Of a stretch of DNA of 64,000 nt, positions 44,962-53,853 are shown piece by piece. The stretch is from Lachnospiraceae bacterium (GTDB lineage Bacteria > Bacillota > Clostridia > Lachnospirales > Lachnospiraceae). The DNA lies in assembly GCA_024687205.1 (NCBI GenBank), contig JAILES010000064.1, forward strand, positions 22,603 through 86,602, in the 5' to 3' direction. A model generated the notes under the pieces. It saw nothing but the letters and a program-made list of their open reading frames with translations. It had not been told where the DNA came from and made no database searches. The translations under genes were made by a program, and so were the position numbers. The stretch's first letter is position 1; every line of letters begins with the position of its first letter.

Positions 44962-45924
44962 TTAAACTTCTGAAGCTGATAGTTGTGCTTTAAGCTTAGA
45001 GATTTCCTTTTCCAGTTTATCAATCTGCTTTTCTTTTTCTGTAAGTTGTTTGTCTTTAGCTTTTATTGTCCTGTCCTTATCCTTTATTATTTTATCTTTC
45101 TCTTCGACTATCGCTGCTTCCCAATCGCGTAAGGCTTTACACATACTATATGTCCTCCCTTCATCGTTTTTATACTTTCTGCGTTTTCTCCATATCGAGG
45201 GTGCATTCATAAGTACTGATGCGGTTTCAAATGTTTCTTCATCCAAGCAGTCAAAACGTGAATCTTCCTCGATCATTTTCTTTAACCCGGGCTTATCGGC
45301 TCTGTTTCTCAACAGGTCGAGCAGTTCTTTGACCTCGGTTATATAGCTTTGAGTATCCTTCATCTCATTGATCTTCAACAAATGAGGTTTAAAGTCCTGA
45401 AATATAGATGTGAAGGCATCACTGTCATCTCCGAAATCCATCATATCTTTCAGGCTGATTGCACCGTCCCAGGTTTCTTCTCCGTGATATACCCACAGGA
45501 GATACATGGGCTTTAAACGGTCGTCTCTGTTAAATCCGCTGAATTCTTCAGCTATACTGCCGTAGTCCTGTTTTCTCAAATGACCACGCTTTATAGACTC
45601 ATATTGTTTTCTGTATGAGGACGTGAGATAATCCATGTTTCTGAGTGGCAGTATATATAGGACATTATCCTGAGCTTATGCCAGAAATATCCGATAAATA
45701 CTGCCATCCTTATACTGCATAGCCAGGTCTCCGCGCCGCTCTTTGCGATGAGGTGGTTTTGCTTCATCTTTTCCTGACGAAGAAATATATGTTGTAGCGG
45801 ATATTTCCGTTAATCCATCAGGTTTGATGACCTGTCTGCCACCATACAGCTCGGCATTTATCATGTCGGCGAATCTGGCTTTGTCCGACAGATAATTAAT
45901 GATAACATTATTCTTTTTACCCAT
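44962..45924 (-). pseudogene. Rpn-family PD-(D/E)XK nuclease, broken by one in-frame stop
   Basis: The N-terminal frame (45924-45676) and C-terminal frame (45636-44962) are the same frame: 321 codons with one TAA at 45678-45676. Without it the sequence reads RRGDLAMQYKDG...YRIFLA-*-AQDNVLYILPLRNMDYL. In Rpn (recombination-promoting nuclease, PDDEXK) proteins the Asp of the first motif and the Glu of E-x-Q are catalytic; the stop replaces exactly that Glu (GAA to TAA). The C-terminus is a long Lys/Glu coiled coil (about residues 250-315). A possible internal start at 45636 would lack the active site. Most likely a recent pseudogene. Confidence 0.85.
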
Positions 45925-45954
45925 TCAGATTCCTCCTTATAAATGATGATTCTT

Positions 45955-45991
45955 GGGAATCAGAATGGTAAATCTCTGTTTTCTGATTCCC
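45955..45991. repeat. 11-bp inverted repeat upstream of the Rpn gene
   Basis: GGGAATCAGAA (45955-45965) and TTCTGATTCCC (45981-45991) are perfect reverse complements, about 30 bases upstream of the Rpn start. Degenerate copies of the TCAGA core follow to about 46065. Candidate operator or leader hairpin. Confidence 0.5.
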
Positions 45992-46133
45992 TGTATGTAA
46001 TGTGAGATAAAAGCATAGGGAATTCAGAAATTTCAGATATTTGATTCTCAGATTTTCAGATTTTCTTATGCTTCTGACATGGAGTATAACATAGGATACC
46101 TTGAATAACAAGAGGATAATTAGAGATATACTA

Positions 46134-46159
46134 AGGCGGCTTTTCAAGCCGCCTGTTTT
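46134..46159 (+). terminator. orphan terminator-like hairpin
   Basis: AGGCGGCTT (46134-46142) pairs with AAGCCGCCT (46146-46154) around TTC, followed by GTTTTA. No plus-strand gene ends before it for over 1.2 kb; it may terminate a small RNA or leader, or block read-through into the HD-GYP gene. Confidence 0.6.
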
Positions 46160-46221
46160 ATGTTATAAATGCAGTATGGGTTTGCGATATGAGTTGCAAG
46201 GGTAAAAGGAGACAGCGCAGC

Positions 46222-47313
46222 ATGGAAGAAACAAGAAAACGGATCATTAAGATCAGTAAGGTTATACAGCATACGACAACGCTCTGTATGATCTTGTTCG
46301 GCGTAATAGCTGTGATAGGACTGGGAGTGGCATTCTTCCCCTATCATGAGGATGAACTGCCGAGTCTGCATAACAATCTTGTGAATAATGCGAATATTCT
46401 TCCTCTTGACATAGTGTCGACTTTTATGAAGGATAATAACTACCGTCTGCAGGTAATGCTGGCAGGCATCTTTATTTCTCTGATGGCAATGGTCCTGCTT
46501 TTTCTGATATGCGGATATAAGAAGATATTTAAGAAGATCATAAACGCAAGAACCCCCTTTACTAAGGAAACTGCCGAGAGCTTAAGAAAGCTTTCCAGAA
46601 GGGCTCTGCTGCTTGTGGTATTCAGCACACTGATGGGTATCATCATCTTCCTGATACTCAGACTTATTGCTTACATCTTCGAATACGGAGCATATCTTCA
46701 GGAAAAGGCCGATGAGACCAACCGCATCCAGGAAGAGATGATAATGTCATTTGCCGAGATAACCGAAAACAAATCGGAACAGACCGGTAAGCATGTACGG
46801 CGCGTGGCTGAGTATTCAAGGATCGTGGCGCTTGAGATGGGACTTGATGAAGACAGGGCCAATCAGATCCGGCTTGCATCCACGATGCATGATATAGGAA
46901 AACTGATGATAGCGGACGAGATACTTGAAAAACCCGCAAGGCTGACAGACGAAGAGTTTGCTGAGATAAAGAAACATCCGGGATACGGTGGAAAGCTTCT
47001 CAAGAACGTGGAAGGTGATGTGATGCGCATGGCAAAGACCGTAGCCCTTGAACATCACGAACGTCCCGACGGACGCGGTTATCCCGAGGGAAAGACTCTC
47101 GATAAGCTCAGTATCGAGAGCCGGATCGTAGCAGTTGCGGATGTTTATGATGCACTGACCAGCAAGAGGAGTTACAAACAGGCCTGGAATGAAAAGGATG
47201 CTTACGAAGAGATACTTAAAGGCAAAGGTACCCAGTTTGATGAGGAAGTAGTGGAGGCTTTCATAAAAGCTTATCCCAAGATAGACAATGTAAGACAAGA
47301 GCTTCAGGGCTGA
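46222..47313 (+). CDS. membrane HD-GYP domain phosphodiesterase
   Basis: 363 residues. Three membrane spans (about residues 15-35, 75-100, 125-150) flank an extracytoplasmic loop, followed by a cytoplasmic HD-GYP domain: KHVRRVAEYSRIVALEMGL, metal motif ASTMHDIGKLMI, HPGYGGKLL, and the GYP loop EHHERPDGRGYPEG. HD-GYP enzymes hydrolyse cyclic di-GMP (or other cyclic dinucleotides) to GMP, which fits a motile cell. ATG 46222 with AAGGAGA is preferred over an earlier ATG at 46189 without a ribosome site. Confidence 0.93.
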   Translation: MEETRKRIIKISKVIQHTTTLCMILFGVIAVIGLGVAFFPYHEDELPSLHNNLVNNANILPLDIVSTFMKDNNYRLQVMLAGIFISLMAMVLLFLICGYKKIFKKIINARTPFTKETAESLRKLSRRALLLVVFSTLMGIIIFLILRLIAYIFEYGAYLQEKADETNRIQEEMIMSFAEITENKSEQTGKHVRRVAEYSRIVALEMGLDEDRANQIRLASTMHDIGKLMIADEILEKPARLTDEEFAEIKKHPGYGGKLLKNVEGDVMRMAKTVALEHHERPDGRGYPEGKTLDKLSIESRIVAVADVYDALTSKRSYKQAWNEKDAYEEILKGKGTQFDEEVVEAFIKAYPKIDNVRQELQG

Positions 47314-47344
47314 CAGTTATAAATGATTACGAGGGGAGAGAACA

Positions 47345-47373
47345 ACATACCGGCAGGGTGACTGCCGGTATGT
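47345..47373. terminator. hairpin between convergent HD-GYP and chemoreceptor genes
   Basis: ACATACCGGCAG (47345-47356) pairs perfectly with CTGCCGGTATGT (47362-47373). There is no strong T-run on either strand, so it may be a weak bidirectional terminator or an mRNA-stabilising hairpin. Confidence 0.5.
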
Positions 47374-47398
47374 GTATCTAAAGAGAGAATTTCAATGT

Positions 47399-48211
47399 TT
47401 AAACGTTGATCTTGTCGATCACCTGCTGAACTGTTGTTTCAATAGTCTCGATTTCATTATACAGAGACTCGGTAAGCTCAAGCTGCTGCGCCTGGGACTG
47501 GTTCTGAACACCGAGATTCTTTTTCATCAGATTGATATCAACAACAAACTGCTCAATGATATCGAGTATCTTACCTGAAGATACTTTGATGTCGTTGGCA
47601 AGTTTGTTCATTTCATCAGCTACGACAGCGAAGCCTTTGCCGGCTTCTCCGGATCTGGCGGCTTCTATGGATGCATTTAATGAAAGTATGTTTGTCTTAT
47701 TGGATATCTTCTGGATCTCCTTTGCGAAATTCTTTACATCCGTAACATTCTGAAGGATACGTTCGGTGGAATCATTGATCACCACACCGCTGTTTTTGAT
47801 TGATTCATTGCATTCCTTTGCATTGTCTGCTTCTTTCTGTACTCTGTCTACAGCTTCCAGAAGACGCTTTGATGCTTCATTTGTGTAAGTCTCGTTTTCA
47901 AGGCTTATGGCTATGCCCATGGTTCCTACTATTTCAGCCCCGTCCTTTATAGCTATGGTTATGGCCTTGAAAGCAAAACCGTAAACATCAGCAGGGCATA
48001 TCTGCTGGAGTTTTCTGCCGGTAGTAAAGGATGTCCACATGGGATCATCGTGTGAAAGCGTATCTCCGACATGGATGTCGGCAACCATCTTGTTGCCGGG
48101 CCAGTATGCCAGGAATTTGTTACCGTCCGTGATACTCATCATTATGTCCATTCCGAAAGCATCCTTGATCACAGGTATTGTTTTGATAAATGACTGCAGG
48201 ACTTCATTCAT
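47399..48211 (-). CDS. soluble methyl-accepting chemotaxis-type protein
   Basis: 270 residues, no membrane span. The N-terminal sensory region (about 1-110; [19 protein letters not shown]) resembles small cytoplasmic sensor domains. The C-terminal half is a short MCP signalling domain with the hairpin tip [37 protein letters not shown] split around residues 165-205. The signalling helices are short, as in stand-alone cytoplasmic receptors. It would couple to CheA/CheW. GTAAAGGAG precedes the start, and a TATAAT lies about 32 bases upstream (plus 48243-48248). Confidence 0.9.
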   Translation of the reverse strand: MNEVLQSFIKTIPVIKDAFGMDIMMSITDGNKFLAYWPGNKMVADIHVGDTLSHDDPMWTSFTTGRKLQQICPADVYGFAFKAITIAIKDGAEIVGTMGIAISLENETYTNEASKRLLEAVDRVQKEADNAKECNESIKNSGVVINDSTERILQNVTDVKNFAKEIQKISNKTNILSLNASIEAARSGEAGKGFAVVADEMNKLANDIKVSSGKILDIIEQFVVDINLMKKNLGVQNQSQAQQLELTESLYNEIETIETTVQQVIDKINV

Positions 48212-48375
48212 AGCTTTTCTCCTTTACTTAGTATTTGAAACCATTATAAAGCATAAAGCTGTGTTTGAACAGAGGGAAAATCAGCTGTTAATACCGGAAA
48301 ACCTTTTGGATATAGACAAAAAAAATAAGGATGAGTATAATTATGCCGACGCAAAAAAGAAAGGACGGAAGGAAG

Positions 48376-49755
48376 ATGTTAAAAAAGAAAGTATTGAAGC
48401 TAATGTGCGGAGTTCTGACTCTGACTGTTATGCTGGGTGGCTGCGGTAAGGAGACAGAAGACAGGACAGCTGAAACTTCCTCACATGTAAGAGAAGAGAA
48501 AAAGGAAACACCTGAAGAAGATAAGCAGGAGCCTGAAGAAGTGATACCTGAAGATGAGCCTTTACCTGAGGATGAAGGAAGAACAGAGCCTACGATGACA
48601 GAGTGGGAATATGCTTTTTCCAACGGAAGCGTGGATAATAACGGAACGTATTTTGTCCGTGTCGGAGATAAGGTTTATTTCAGAAACATACCTGCCTCGG
48701 CTCTTGATGAGGGAGCAATCTTCGGGGAATTCCTCTCTACCGAAAATGAGGCCGTACAGTGTCCGCTTATAGAATATGATCTGAATACGCAGCAGTGGGA
48801 AGAAGCAGGTCAGATCAGCGGAACAGGCAAGCTGTTTGCCTGCCCCAAGGGCTTTTATATAGGATATCCGGATCTTAACGATTATGCGGATTACGGAGTA
48901 CAGTTATACGATATCGAAAGCGGTACCCAGACGGAGTACTGTAAAGGTATTCCCAAGGGAGTATCGGAGAGCGGTGAGATACTTGCTGTTGACAGATATA
49001 CGGGACAGATTTCAGAGACAGTGCTTATAAAGGATGGCACTGAGATCGCATGCCTCGGAGGCGAAAACCTGTATTATGAATACTGTGGATTTGCCGGGGA
49101 AACTCTCATTGCTTTGCTGCATTCGGCTGATGAGGAGTATATCCTCTGTTCCGTAGATGAAAACGGAATATATACCGAACTGGGAAAGGTATCTGATAAT
49201 GAGATGGGTTATCCCACGGTTGAACAGTTCCTGAGTACAGGTAATGAGGTGTATCTGAGCATCGCATATTATGAAGGAACCGGCCATTTCCTTTACAAAT
49301 GGGAAGCGGTGAAGGCATATACCATGCTTAAAGACAGTCTGGAACAGCTTATGACCGGAGATGACATCGAAGACGGCGGAGAAGGATACGTTCCCAGGAT
49401 CTATATAGATGAAACAGGAACACTATGTGATGCACCCCATCTGCCCTACGAGGTATTTATGGGTGAAGGCAGTGAAGAAAACAATCTGTACTATCTGACC
49501 GATATCTTTGATAATGAACTGATGGTTGAAGATTTCATAGACAATGATTACGGCGACAGCTGTCAGGTGATACAGGATATCACGGCTACTTATGATACGG
49601 CATTTATCATTTATGCAGATGCCGAGATGAATTCGGATTATGATATAGGCTGGCGTACGGGATATAAGCTGACCGGCTGGCATATCTGTGCACTTCCCGG
49701 ATTTGACCATGTTTCCGGAGGCAGCAAACAGGATATCATAATGCTTGGAGAGTAA
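48376..49755 (+). CDS. putative lipoprotein of unknown function
   Basis: 459 residues. A basic n-region and hydrophobic core end in the lipobox MLGGC, with Cys at about residue 20, followed by a Glu/Pro/Lys-rich spacer (EEKKETPEEDKQEPEEV) and a large domain of short beta repeats (VQLYDIESGTQTEYC, LLHSADEEYILCSVDE) reminiscent of beta-propellers. It should be lipid-anchored on the outer face of the membrane. The start at ATG 48376 is behind GGAAGGA; ATGs at 48331 and 48343 lack good ribosome sites and would spoil the signal peptide. No partner genes. Confidence 0.75.
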   Translation: MLKKKVLKLMCGVLTLTVMLGGCGKETEDRTAETSSHVREEKKETPEEDKQEPEEVIPEDEPLPEDEGRTEPTMTEWEYAFSNGSVDNNGTYFVRVGDKVYFRNIPASALDEGAIFGEFLSTENEAVQCPLIEYDLNTQQWEEAGQISGTGKLFACPKGFYIGYPDLNDYADYGVQLYDIESGTQTEYCKGIPKGVSESGEILAVDRYTGQISETVLIKDGTEIACLGGENLYYEYCGFAGETLIALLHSADEEYILCSVDENGIYTELGKVSDNEMGYPTVEQFLSTGNEVYLSIAYYEGTGHFLYKWEAVKAYTMLKDSLEQLMTGDDIEDGGEGYVPRIYIDETGTLCDAPHLPYEVFMGEGSEENNLYYLTDIFDNELMVEDFIDNDYGDSCQVIQDITATYDTAFIIYADAEMNSDYDIGWRTGYKLTGWHICALPGFDHVSGGSKQDIIMLGE

Positions 49756-49773
49756 AAATATAGGATAAAGAGA

Positions 49774-50994
49774 TCATTCAAAATAATACTGAAGCAGCAG
49801 GAGTACAACTCCGTCATAGGAGTTCTCCTGCAGGAGCTCTCCCTGTATTTCCCAGCCCTGATCGGCGGTGTCGACTATCAGATCATTTACTGCCGGCATT
49901 TCATCTATCACATGTTCATCCGCATTATATAATTCGCGTTCGATGTTATTGCCTGCATCACAGATCTGTATAACACGGTCACTGAGATCAGGTTCTCTTC
50001 CTGTGTAAACAACTACCTGTTCCATAAACTCCGTGAAGTTTTCTTTGTCGAGTTTTTCAGGCAGTATTACTTTTCCGGATTCAACCAGTTTATCTATCAG
50101 TTCATCCCTTGCATCGACATAGGCGGGATATATGTAATTATACATTTCATAAAAACCCGACAATCTCAGATAGGGATCGGAACTTTTGCTCAGTGCGAGC
50201 TGGCTTAGAAAGTTTGCTTCGTTTTCTTTCTCATAACCCTTGTGATGGGCGTATTCATGGGCATCCAGTGAGAACTGGTACAGAGGTGAAAGATAGCGGT
50301 TACGCGTGGGTTCCAGCGTATAAGGATAATTATATCCGCCGATCATCATGCGCTCGAGGATGTCTGAACAGATTGCATTCTTGATGGGGGGATAATATCC
50401 TTTCAGCCTGCCGTATTCACTGCCCAGGTTTTGCATGGCTTCGGCGGCAAGAGCACCGATCTGTTCGGAAGGATAGAATTCAACGCTTCCGTCTTCGGCA
50501 ATGTATATCTCTTCTGCTGCGGCATTTGCTTCTTCGGCAAAAAACTGAAGCAGGGCATAAACCTCATCATATGTAAAGTCAGTACGAAGCTCTGCATCAC
50601 CGCGTCCCAGTACGGTACAGTTAAAAGGAATGAACCAGGTGGGGATATAAATCAGGATCACTGCAAGAATGATGATCGAAAAGGTTTTGAAATAAGTTTT
50701 GCAGAACCTGTGATAGCCGGCCTTTCTGTGAAGAAAGAGCAGAAGCAGCAGAAAGAGTACGGCAGCCAATAAAAGGAATACGCCGATATACATCAGTATC
50801 TCTCCGAGAGCTATGGGGAAAAATCCGGTAAAACGACTGACGGTATCGCAGAGTATGCCGTAAACATTATCGGTATACAGATCGCATAAATGCGGTGAAA
50901 GTGCAGGCAGGCAAAGGATAATGATCAGGAAGATCATGATAAGTACTGTCTTTTTATAACCTGAGGCAGGTCTTTTTTCTTTCTTCTTCGCCAT
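49774..50994 (-). CDS. DUF3810 membrane metalloprotein
   Basis: 406 residues. Three N-terminal membrane spans (VLIMIFLIIILCLPALSP, LMYIGVFLLLAAVLFLLLLL, FSIIILAVILIYIPTW), then an extracytoplasmic domain with the zinc-protease-type motif HEYAHHKGYEKENEANFLSQL (H-E-x-x-H plus downstream Glu), typical of DUF3810. A peptidase role is likely but unproven. Start chosen at ATG 50994 (MAKKKEKRP); the promoter at 51005-51033 puts transcription start only a few bases before it, so the mRNA is practically leaderless. Confidence 0.85.
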   Translation of the reverse strand: MAKKKEKRPASGYKKTVLIMIFLIIILCLPALSPHLCDLYTDNVYGILCDTVSRFTGFFPIALGEILMYIGVFLLLAAVLFLLLLLFLHRKAGYHRFCKTYFKTFSIIILAVILIYIPTWFIPFNCTVLGRGDAELRTDFTYDEVYALLQFFAEEANAAAEEIYIAEDGSVEFYPSEQIGALAAEAMQNLGSEYGRLKGYYPPIKNAICSDILERMMIGGYNYPYTLEPTRNRYLSPLYQFSLDAHEYAHHKGYEKENEANFLSQLALSKSSDPYLRLSGFYEMYNYIYPAYVDARDELIDKLVESGKVILPEKLDKENFTEFMEQVVVYTGREPDLSDRVIQICDAGNNIERELYNADEHVIDEMPAVNDLIVDTADQGWEIQGELLQENSYDGVVLLLLQYYFE

Positions 50995-51004
50995 GTCGAA
51001 AACG

Positions 51005-51033
51005 ATTATATCACAGGGTATCGGAGTTGTCAT
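51005..51033 (-). promoter_or_regulatory. promoter of the DUF3810 gene
   Basis: Minus strand ATGACA (plus 51028-51033), 17-base spacer, TATAAT (plus 51005-51010). Its -35 hexamer overlaps the opposing promoter's -35 by five bases. Confidence 0.65.
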
Positions 51034-51055
51034 CCGGCCGTAAAACCTTTATAAT
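51027..51055 (+). promoter_or_regulatory. promoter of the GH13 gene
   Basis: TTGTCA (51027-51032), 17-base spacer, TATAAT (51050-51055). It shares five -35 bases with the minus-strand promoter, so binding of RNA polymerase must be mutually exclusive. Confidence 0.7.
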
Positions 51056-51099
51056 AAAGCTTCAGAGGGAAATACACAACTGATGTAAAGGAGGAAGCT

Positions 51100-52638
51100 A
51101 TGGGAAAAAGACCTGAATGGCTTGAAACTGCCGTTTTTTACGAGATCTATCCTCAGTCCTTTAAGGATACCGACGGAGACGGGATAGGAAACTTTAAAGG
51201 AATAACGGAAAAACTCTCATATATAAAGGAACTGGGGTGTAATGCCATCTGGATGAATCCCTGCTTTGAATCTCCTTTCGGAGATGCGGGTTATGATGTT
51301 GCGGACTATTACAAAGCAGCACCCCGTTACGGCAGCAATGAAGATCTGGAAGAACTCTTTGCCGAAGCTCATAAGCTGGGTATGCATGTTCTGCTGGATC
51401 TTGTCCCCGGGCATACCTCATGGGATCATCCCTGGTTTAAGGAAAGTCAGAAGGCAGAAAAAAACGAGTTCACCGACCGTTATATATGGACAGACAGTAT
51501 CTGGGAATCGCCCGAAGGCTATGCATCCCTGCGGGGAATATCGGATCGCGACGGAAGCTGTCTGGTCAATTTTTTCACACATCAGCCTGCGCTGAACTAC
51601 GGTTTCTACAAACCTGACCGTCCCTGGCAGCAGGCTATGGACGCTGAGGGTCCGATGGCTACCCGCAATGAGATGAAGAAGATAATGAGTTACTGGCTCT
51701 CGAAGGGCTGTGACGGATTCAGGGTAGATATGGCAGGATCTCTTGTAAAGAATGATGACGAAGGAAAAGGAACGATAGCGCTCTGGCAGGATATCAGGAG
51801 TTTTCTGGATAAAGAATTTCCGGAAGCCGTGCTTGTATCGGAATGGGGAGAGCCTGATAAGAGCATAGAGGGGGGATTCCATATGGATTTCCTTCTGCAT
51901 TTCGGACCCTCACATTACAACGATCTGTTCCGCTGCGACAGACCGTTCTTTGCAGGCAAGGGAGATGCATCCGAGTTTGTAGCCAAATATCTGGACAGTT
52001 ATAACAAGGCAGACGGCAGGGGACTGATCTGCATACCTTCAGGCAACCATGATATGGACAGGCTCGCAAAGTACATAAAGGGTGATGATGCAAAGATGGC
52101 ATTTGCTTTTCTGCTGTCAATGCCGGGCGCGCCATATATCTATTACGGTGATGAGATCGGAATGAGATACGTTGAGGGACTTACATCAAAGGAAGGCGGA
52201 TATAACAGGACCGGATCAAGATCGCCGATGCAGTGGAACAGGAGTAAGAATGCGGGATTCTCCGAAGGGGATAAAGCAGATCTTTATATTCCCATCGATC
52301 CCGATGAAAACAGACCGACAGTTGAGGAAAGCATGGCGGATGAGGCTTCGCTGCTTAATGAGATCAGGAGACTGACGGCGATCAGGTCAGCACATAAGGC
52401 ATTCAGGAATTCAGCAGGTATGGAATTTGTATGTGACGGAGCACAGGGAAAGCCTCTTGCTTATATAAGGAGCGCAGAAAATGAAAAGATACTTGTTGTA
52501 CTGAATCCTGCGGATAGCGATCATGTGTTTAATGATATCAGAGTAAAAGAACTTATTTATGTTTTGGGAGAAAAACCTGAGAATAAAGAAAGCGGGCTTG
52601 TGGTAAAAGCTAAGTCGATGTTTTTCTCAAAAATCTGA
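51100..52638 (+). CDS. GH13 alpha-glucosidase/alpha-amylase family enzyme
   Basis: 512 residues, cytoplasmic (no signal peptide). GH13 motifs: AVFYEIYPQSFKDTDGDGIGN at the start, catalytic nucleophile in DGFRVDMAG (about 205), acid/base Glu in VLVSEWGEPD (about 248), and third Asp in PSGNHDMDRLAKY (about 325). The QSF-x-D-x-x-x-DGIGDL-like motif II places it near oligo-1,6-glucosidases and trehalose-6-phosphate hydrolases. It presumably cuts imported maltodextrin-like sugars. A strong AAAGGAGG precedes the start; the rhodanese-TtcA gene follows after 14 bases. Confidence 0.92.
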   Translation: MGKRPEWLETAVFYEIYPQSFKDTDGDGIGNFKGITEKLSYIKELGCNAIWMNPCFESPFGDAGYDVADYYKAAPRYGSNEDLEELFAEAHKLGMHVLLDLVPGHTSWDHPWFKESQKAEKNEFTDRYIWTDSIWESPEGYASLRGISDRDGSCLVNFFTHQPALNYGFYKPDRPWQQAMDAEGPMATRNEMKKIMSYWLSKGCDGFRVDMAGSLVKNDDEGKGTIALWQDIRSFLDKEFPEAVLVSEWGEPDKSIEGGFHMDFLLHFGPSHYNDLFRCDRPFFAGKGDASEFVAKYLDSYNKADGRGLICIPSGNHDMDRLAKYIKGDDAKMAFAFLLSMPGAPYIYYGDEIGMRYVEGLTSKEGGYNRTGSRSPMQWNRSKNAGFSEGDKADLYIPIDPDENRPTVEESMADEASLLNEIRRLTAIRSAHKAFRNSAGMEFVCDGAQGKPLAYIRSAENEKILVVLNPADSDHVFNDIRVKELIYVLGEKPENKESGLVVKAKSMFFSKI

Positions 52639-52652
52639 CAGAGGAAGTAATA

Positions 52653-53795
52653 ATGAAAGAGATTTCATATGATGAACTAAAGTCATGGCCTTCGGATTCT
52701 TATGTACTGATTGATATCAGAGATGAAGGATTGACAGCATACGGAATGATACCCGGAGCGATAAACATCTATATAGAAAATCCGGAAAAAAACAGAGAGC
52801 TTTTATCTTTGCCTAAAGATAAAAAACTCATATTTTATTGCGAGATCGGACGTAAGTCACGGGAAATAGATGATACTGATGAACTCTATGAAGGACACGA
52901 CTGCTACAGCCTTAAAGAAGGTTATGTAGGATTTGTAAGAGCAGGTATAAAGAGCGATACGGCCAGAGAAGAAAAAAGAGAAAAAGCAGAAGCAAGTATA
53001 CAGAAGAAATTTCATAAGCAATTGTTCTCTCCCTTTGCAAAAGCATGCAAAAAATATCAGCTTATACAGCAGGGAGATCATATAGCTGTGTGTATATCCG
53101 GAGGAAAGGACTCTATGCTGATGGCAAAGCTTTTCCAGGAGATCAAAAAACACAGACAGGTTGAGTTCGACCTGACTTTTCTTGTTATGGATCCCGGATA
53201 TAATAAGGCAAACAGGGAATTGATAGAAAGTAATGCGGCTGCACTGGGCATTCCGATAACGATATTTGAGAGCACGATTTTTGATGCGGTGGATACTATA
53301 GAAAACAGTCCATGCTATCTTTGTGCGAGAATGAGACGGGGATATCTATACAGTAAGGCAAAAGAACTGGGGTGCAATAAGATCGCATTGGGACACCACT
53401 ATGATGATGTGATCGAGACCATACTTATGGGTATGCTCTACGGTGCTCAGATACAGACCATGATGCCAAAACTGCACAGTACCAACTTTGAGGGAATGGA
53501 ACTGATCAGACCGTTGTATCTGGTCAGGGAAAGCGATATATGTGCCTGGAGGGATTACAATGATCTTCATTTTCTCCAGTGTGCCTGCCACTTCACGGAT
53601 ACCTGTACGACCTGCCATGAAGACGGAACGACTTCGTCAAAACGTCTCGAGATAAAGAAGCTGATAGCGGAACTGAAGAAAACAAATAAATATGTGGAGG
53701 CTAATATATTCGGCAGCATGGAGAACGTGAATCTTGACACTGTCATAGAATATAAAAAGAACGGAGAACGTCATCATTTCCTGGATGAATATTAA
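52653..53795 (+). CDS. rhodanese domain fused to TtcA-like tRNA thiolation enzyme
   Basis: 380 residues. Residues 1-100 are a rhodanese domain with active-site loop FYCEIGRKSR (Cys near 70), able to carry a persulfide. Residues 115-380 are a PP-loop thiolase of the TtcA/TtuA type: AVCISGGKDSMLMAKL near 148, conserved CYLCARMRRG, ALGHHYDDVIETILMG, and a C-terminal CACHFTDTCTTC rich in Cys. TtcA makes 2-thiocytidine at tRNA position 32. The fusion suggests the rhodanese hands sulfur directly to the PP-loop active site. It may be co-transcribed with the GH13 gene, though no functional link is apparent. Confidence 0.88.
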   Translation: MKEISYDELKSWPSDSYVLIDIRDEGLTAYGMIPGAINIYIENPEKNRELLSLPKDKKLIFYCEIGRKSREIDDTDELYEGHDCYSLKEGYVGFVRAGIKSDTAREEKREKAEASIQKKFHKQLFSPFAKACKKYQLIQQGDHIAVCISGGKDSMLMAKLFQEIKKHRQVEFDLTFLVMDPGYNKANRELIESNAAALGIPITIFESTIFDAVDTIENSPCYLCARMRRGYLYSKAKELGCNKIALGHHYDDVIETILMGMLYGAQIQTMMPKLHSTNFEGMELIRPLYLVRESDICAWRDYNDLHFLQCACHFTDTCTTCHEDGTTSSKRLEIKKLIAELKKTNKYVEANIFGSMENVNLDTVIEYKKNGERHHFLDEY

Positions 53796-53816
53796 GTCCG
53801 GAAAAAAGAGCAGAAA

Positions 53817-53842
53817 AAAAAGGGAGCTGCAGCTCCCTTTTT
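53817..53842. terminator. bidirectional terminator
   Basis: A perfect 26-bp palindrome: AAAAA, GGGAGCTG, CAGCTCCC, TTTTT (53817-53842), between the convergent rhodanese-TtcA and GH43 genes. Confidence 0.93.
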
Positions 53843-53853
53843 AAATATCTGAT

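Noticed and set aside
45676..45678. Programmed readthrough or recoding at the internal stop of the Rpn gene
   Set aside because: TAA is not a selenocysteine codon, no readthrough context is visible, and one base change restores the expected Glu.
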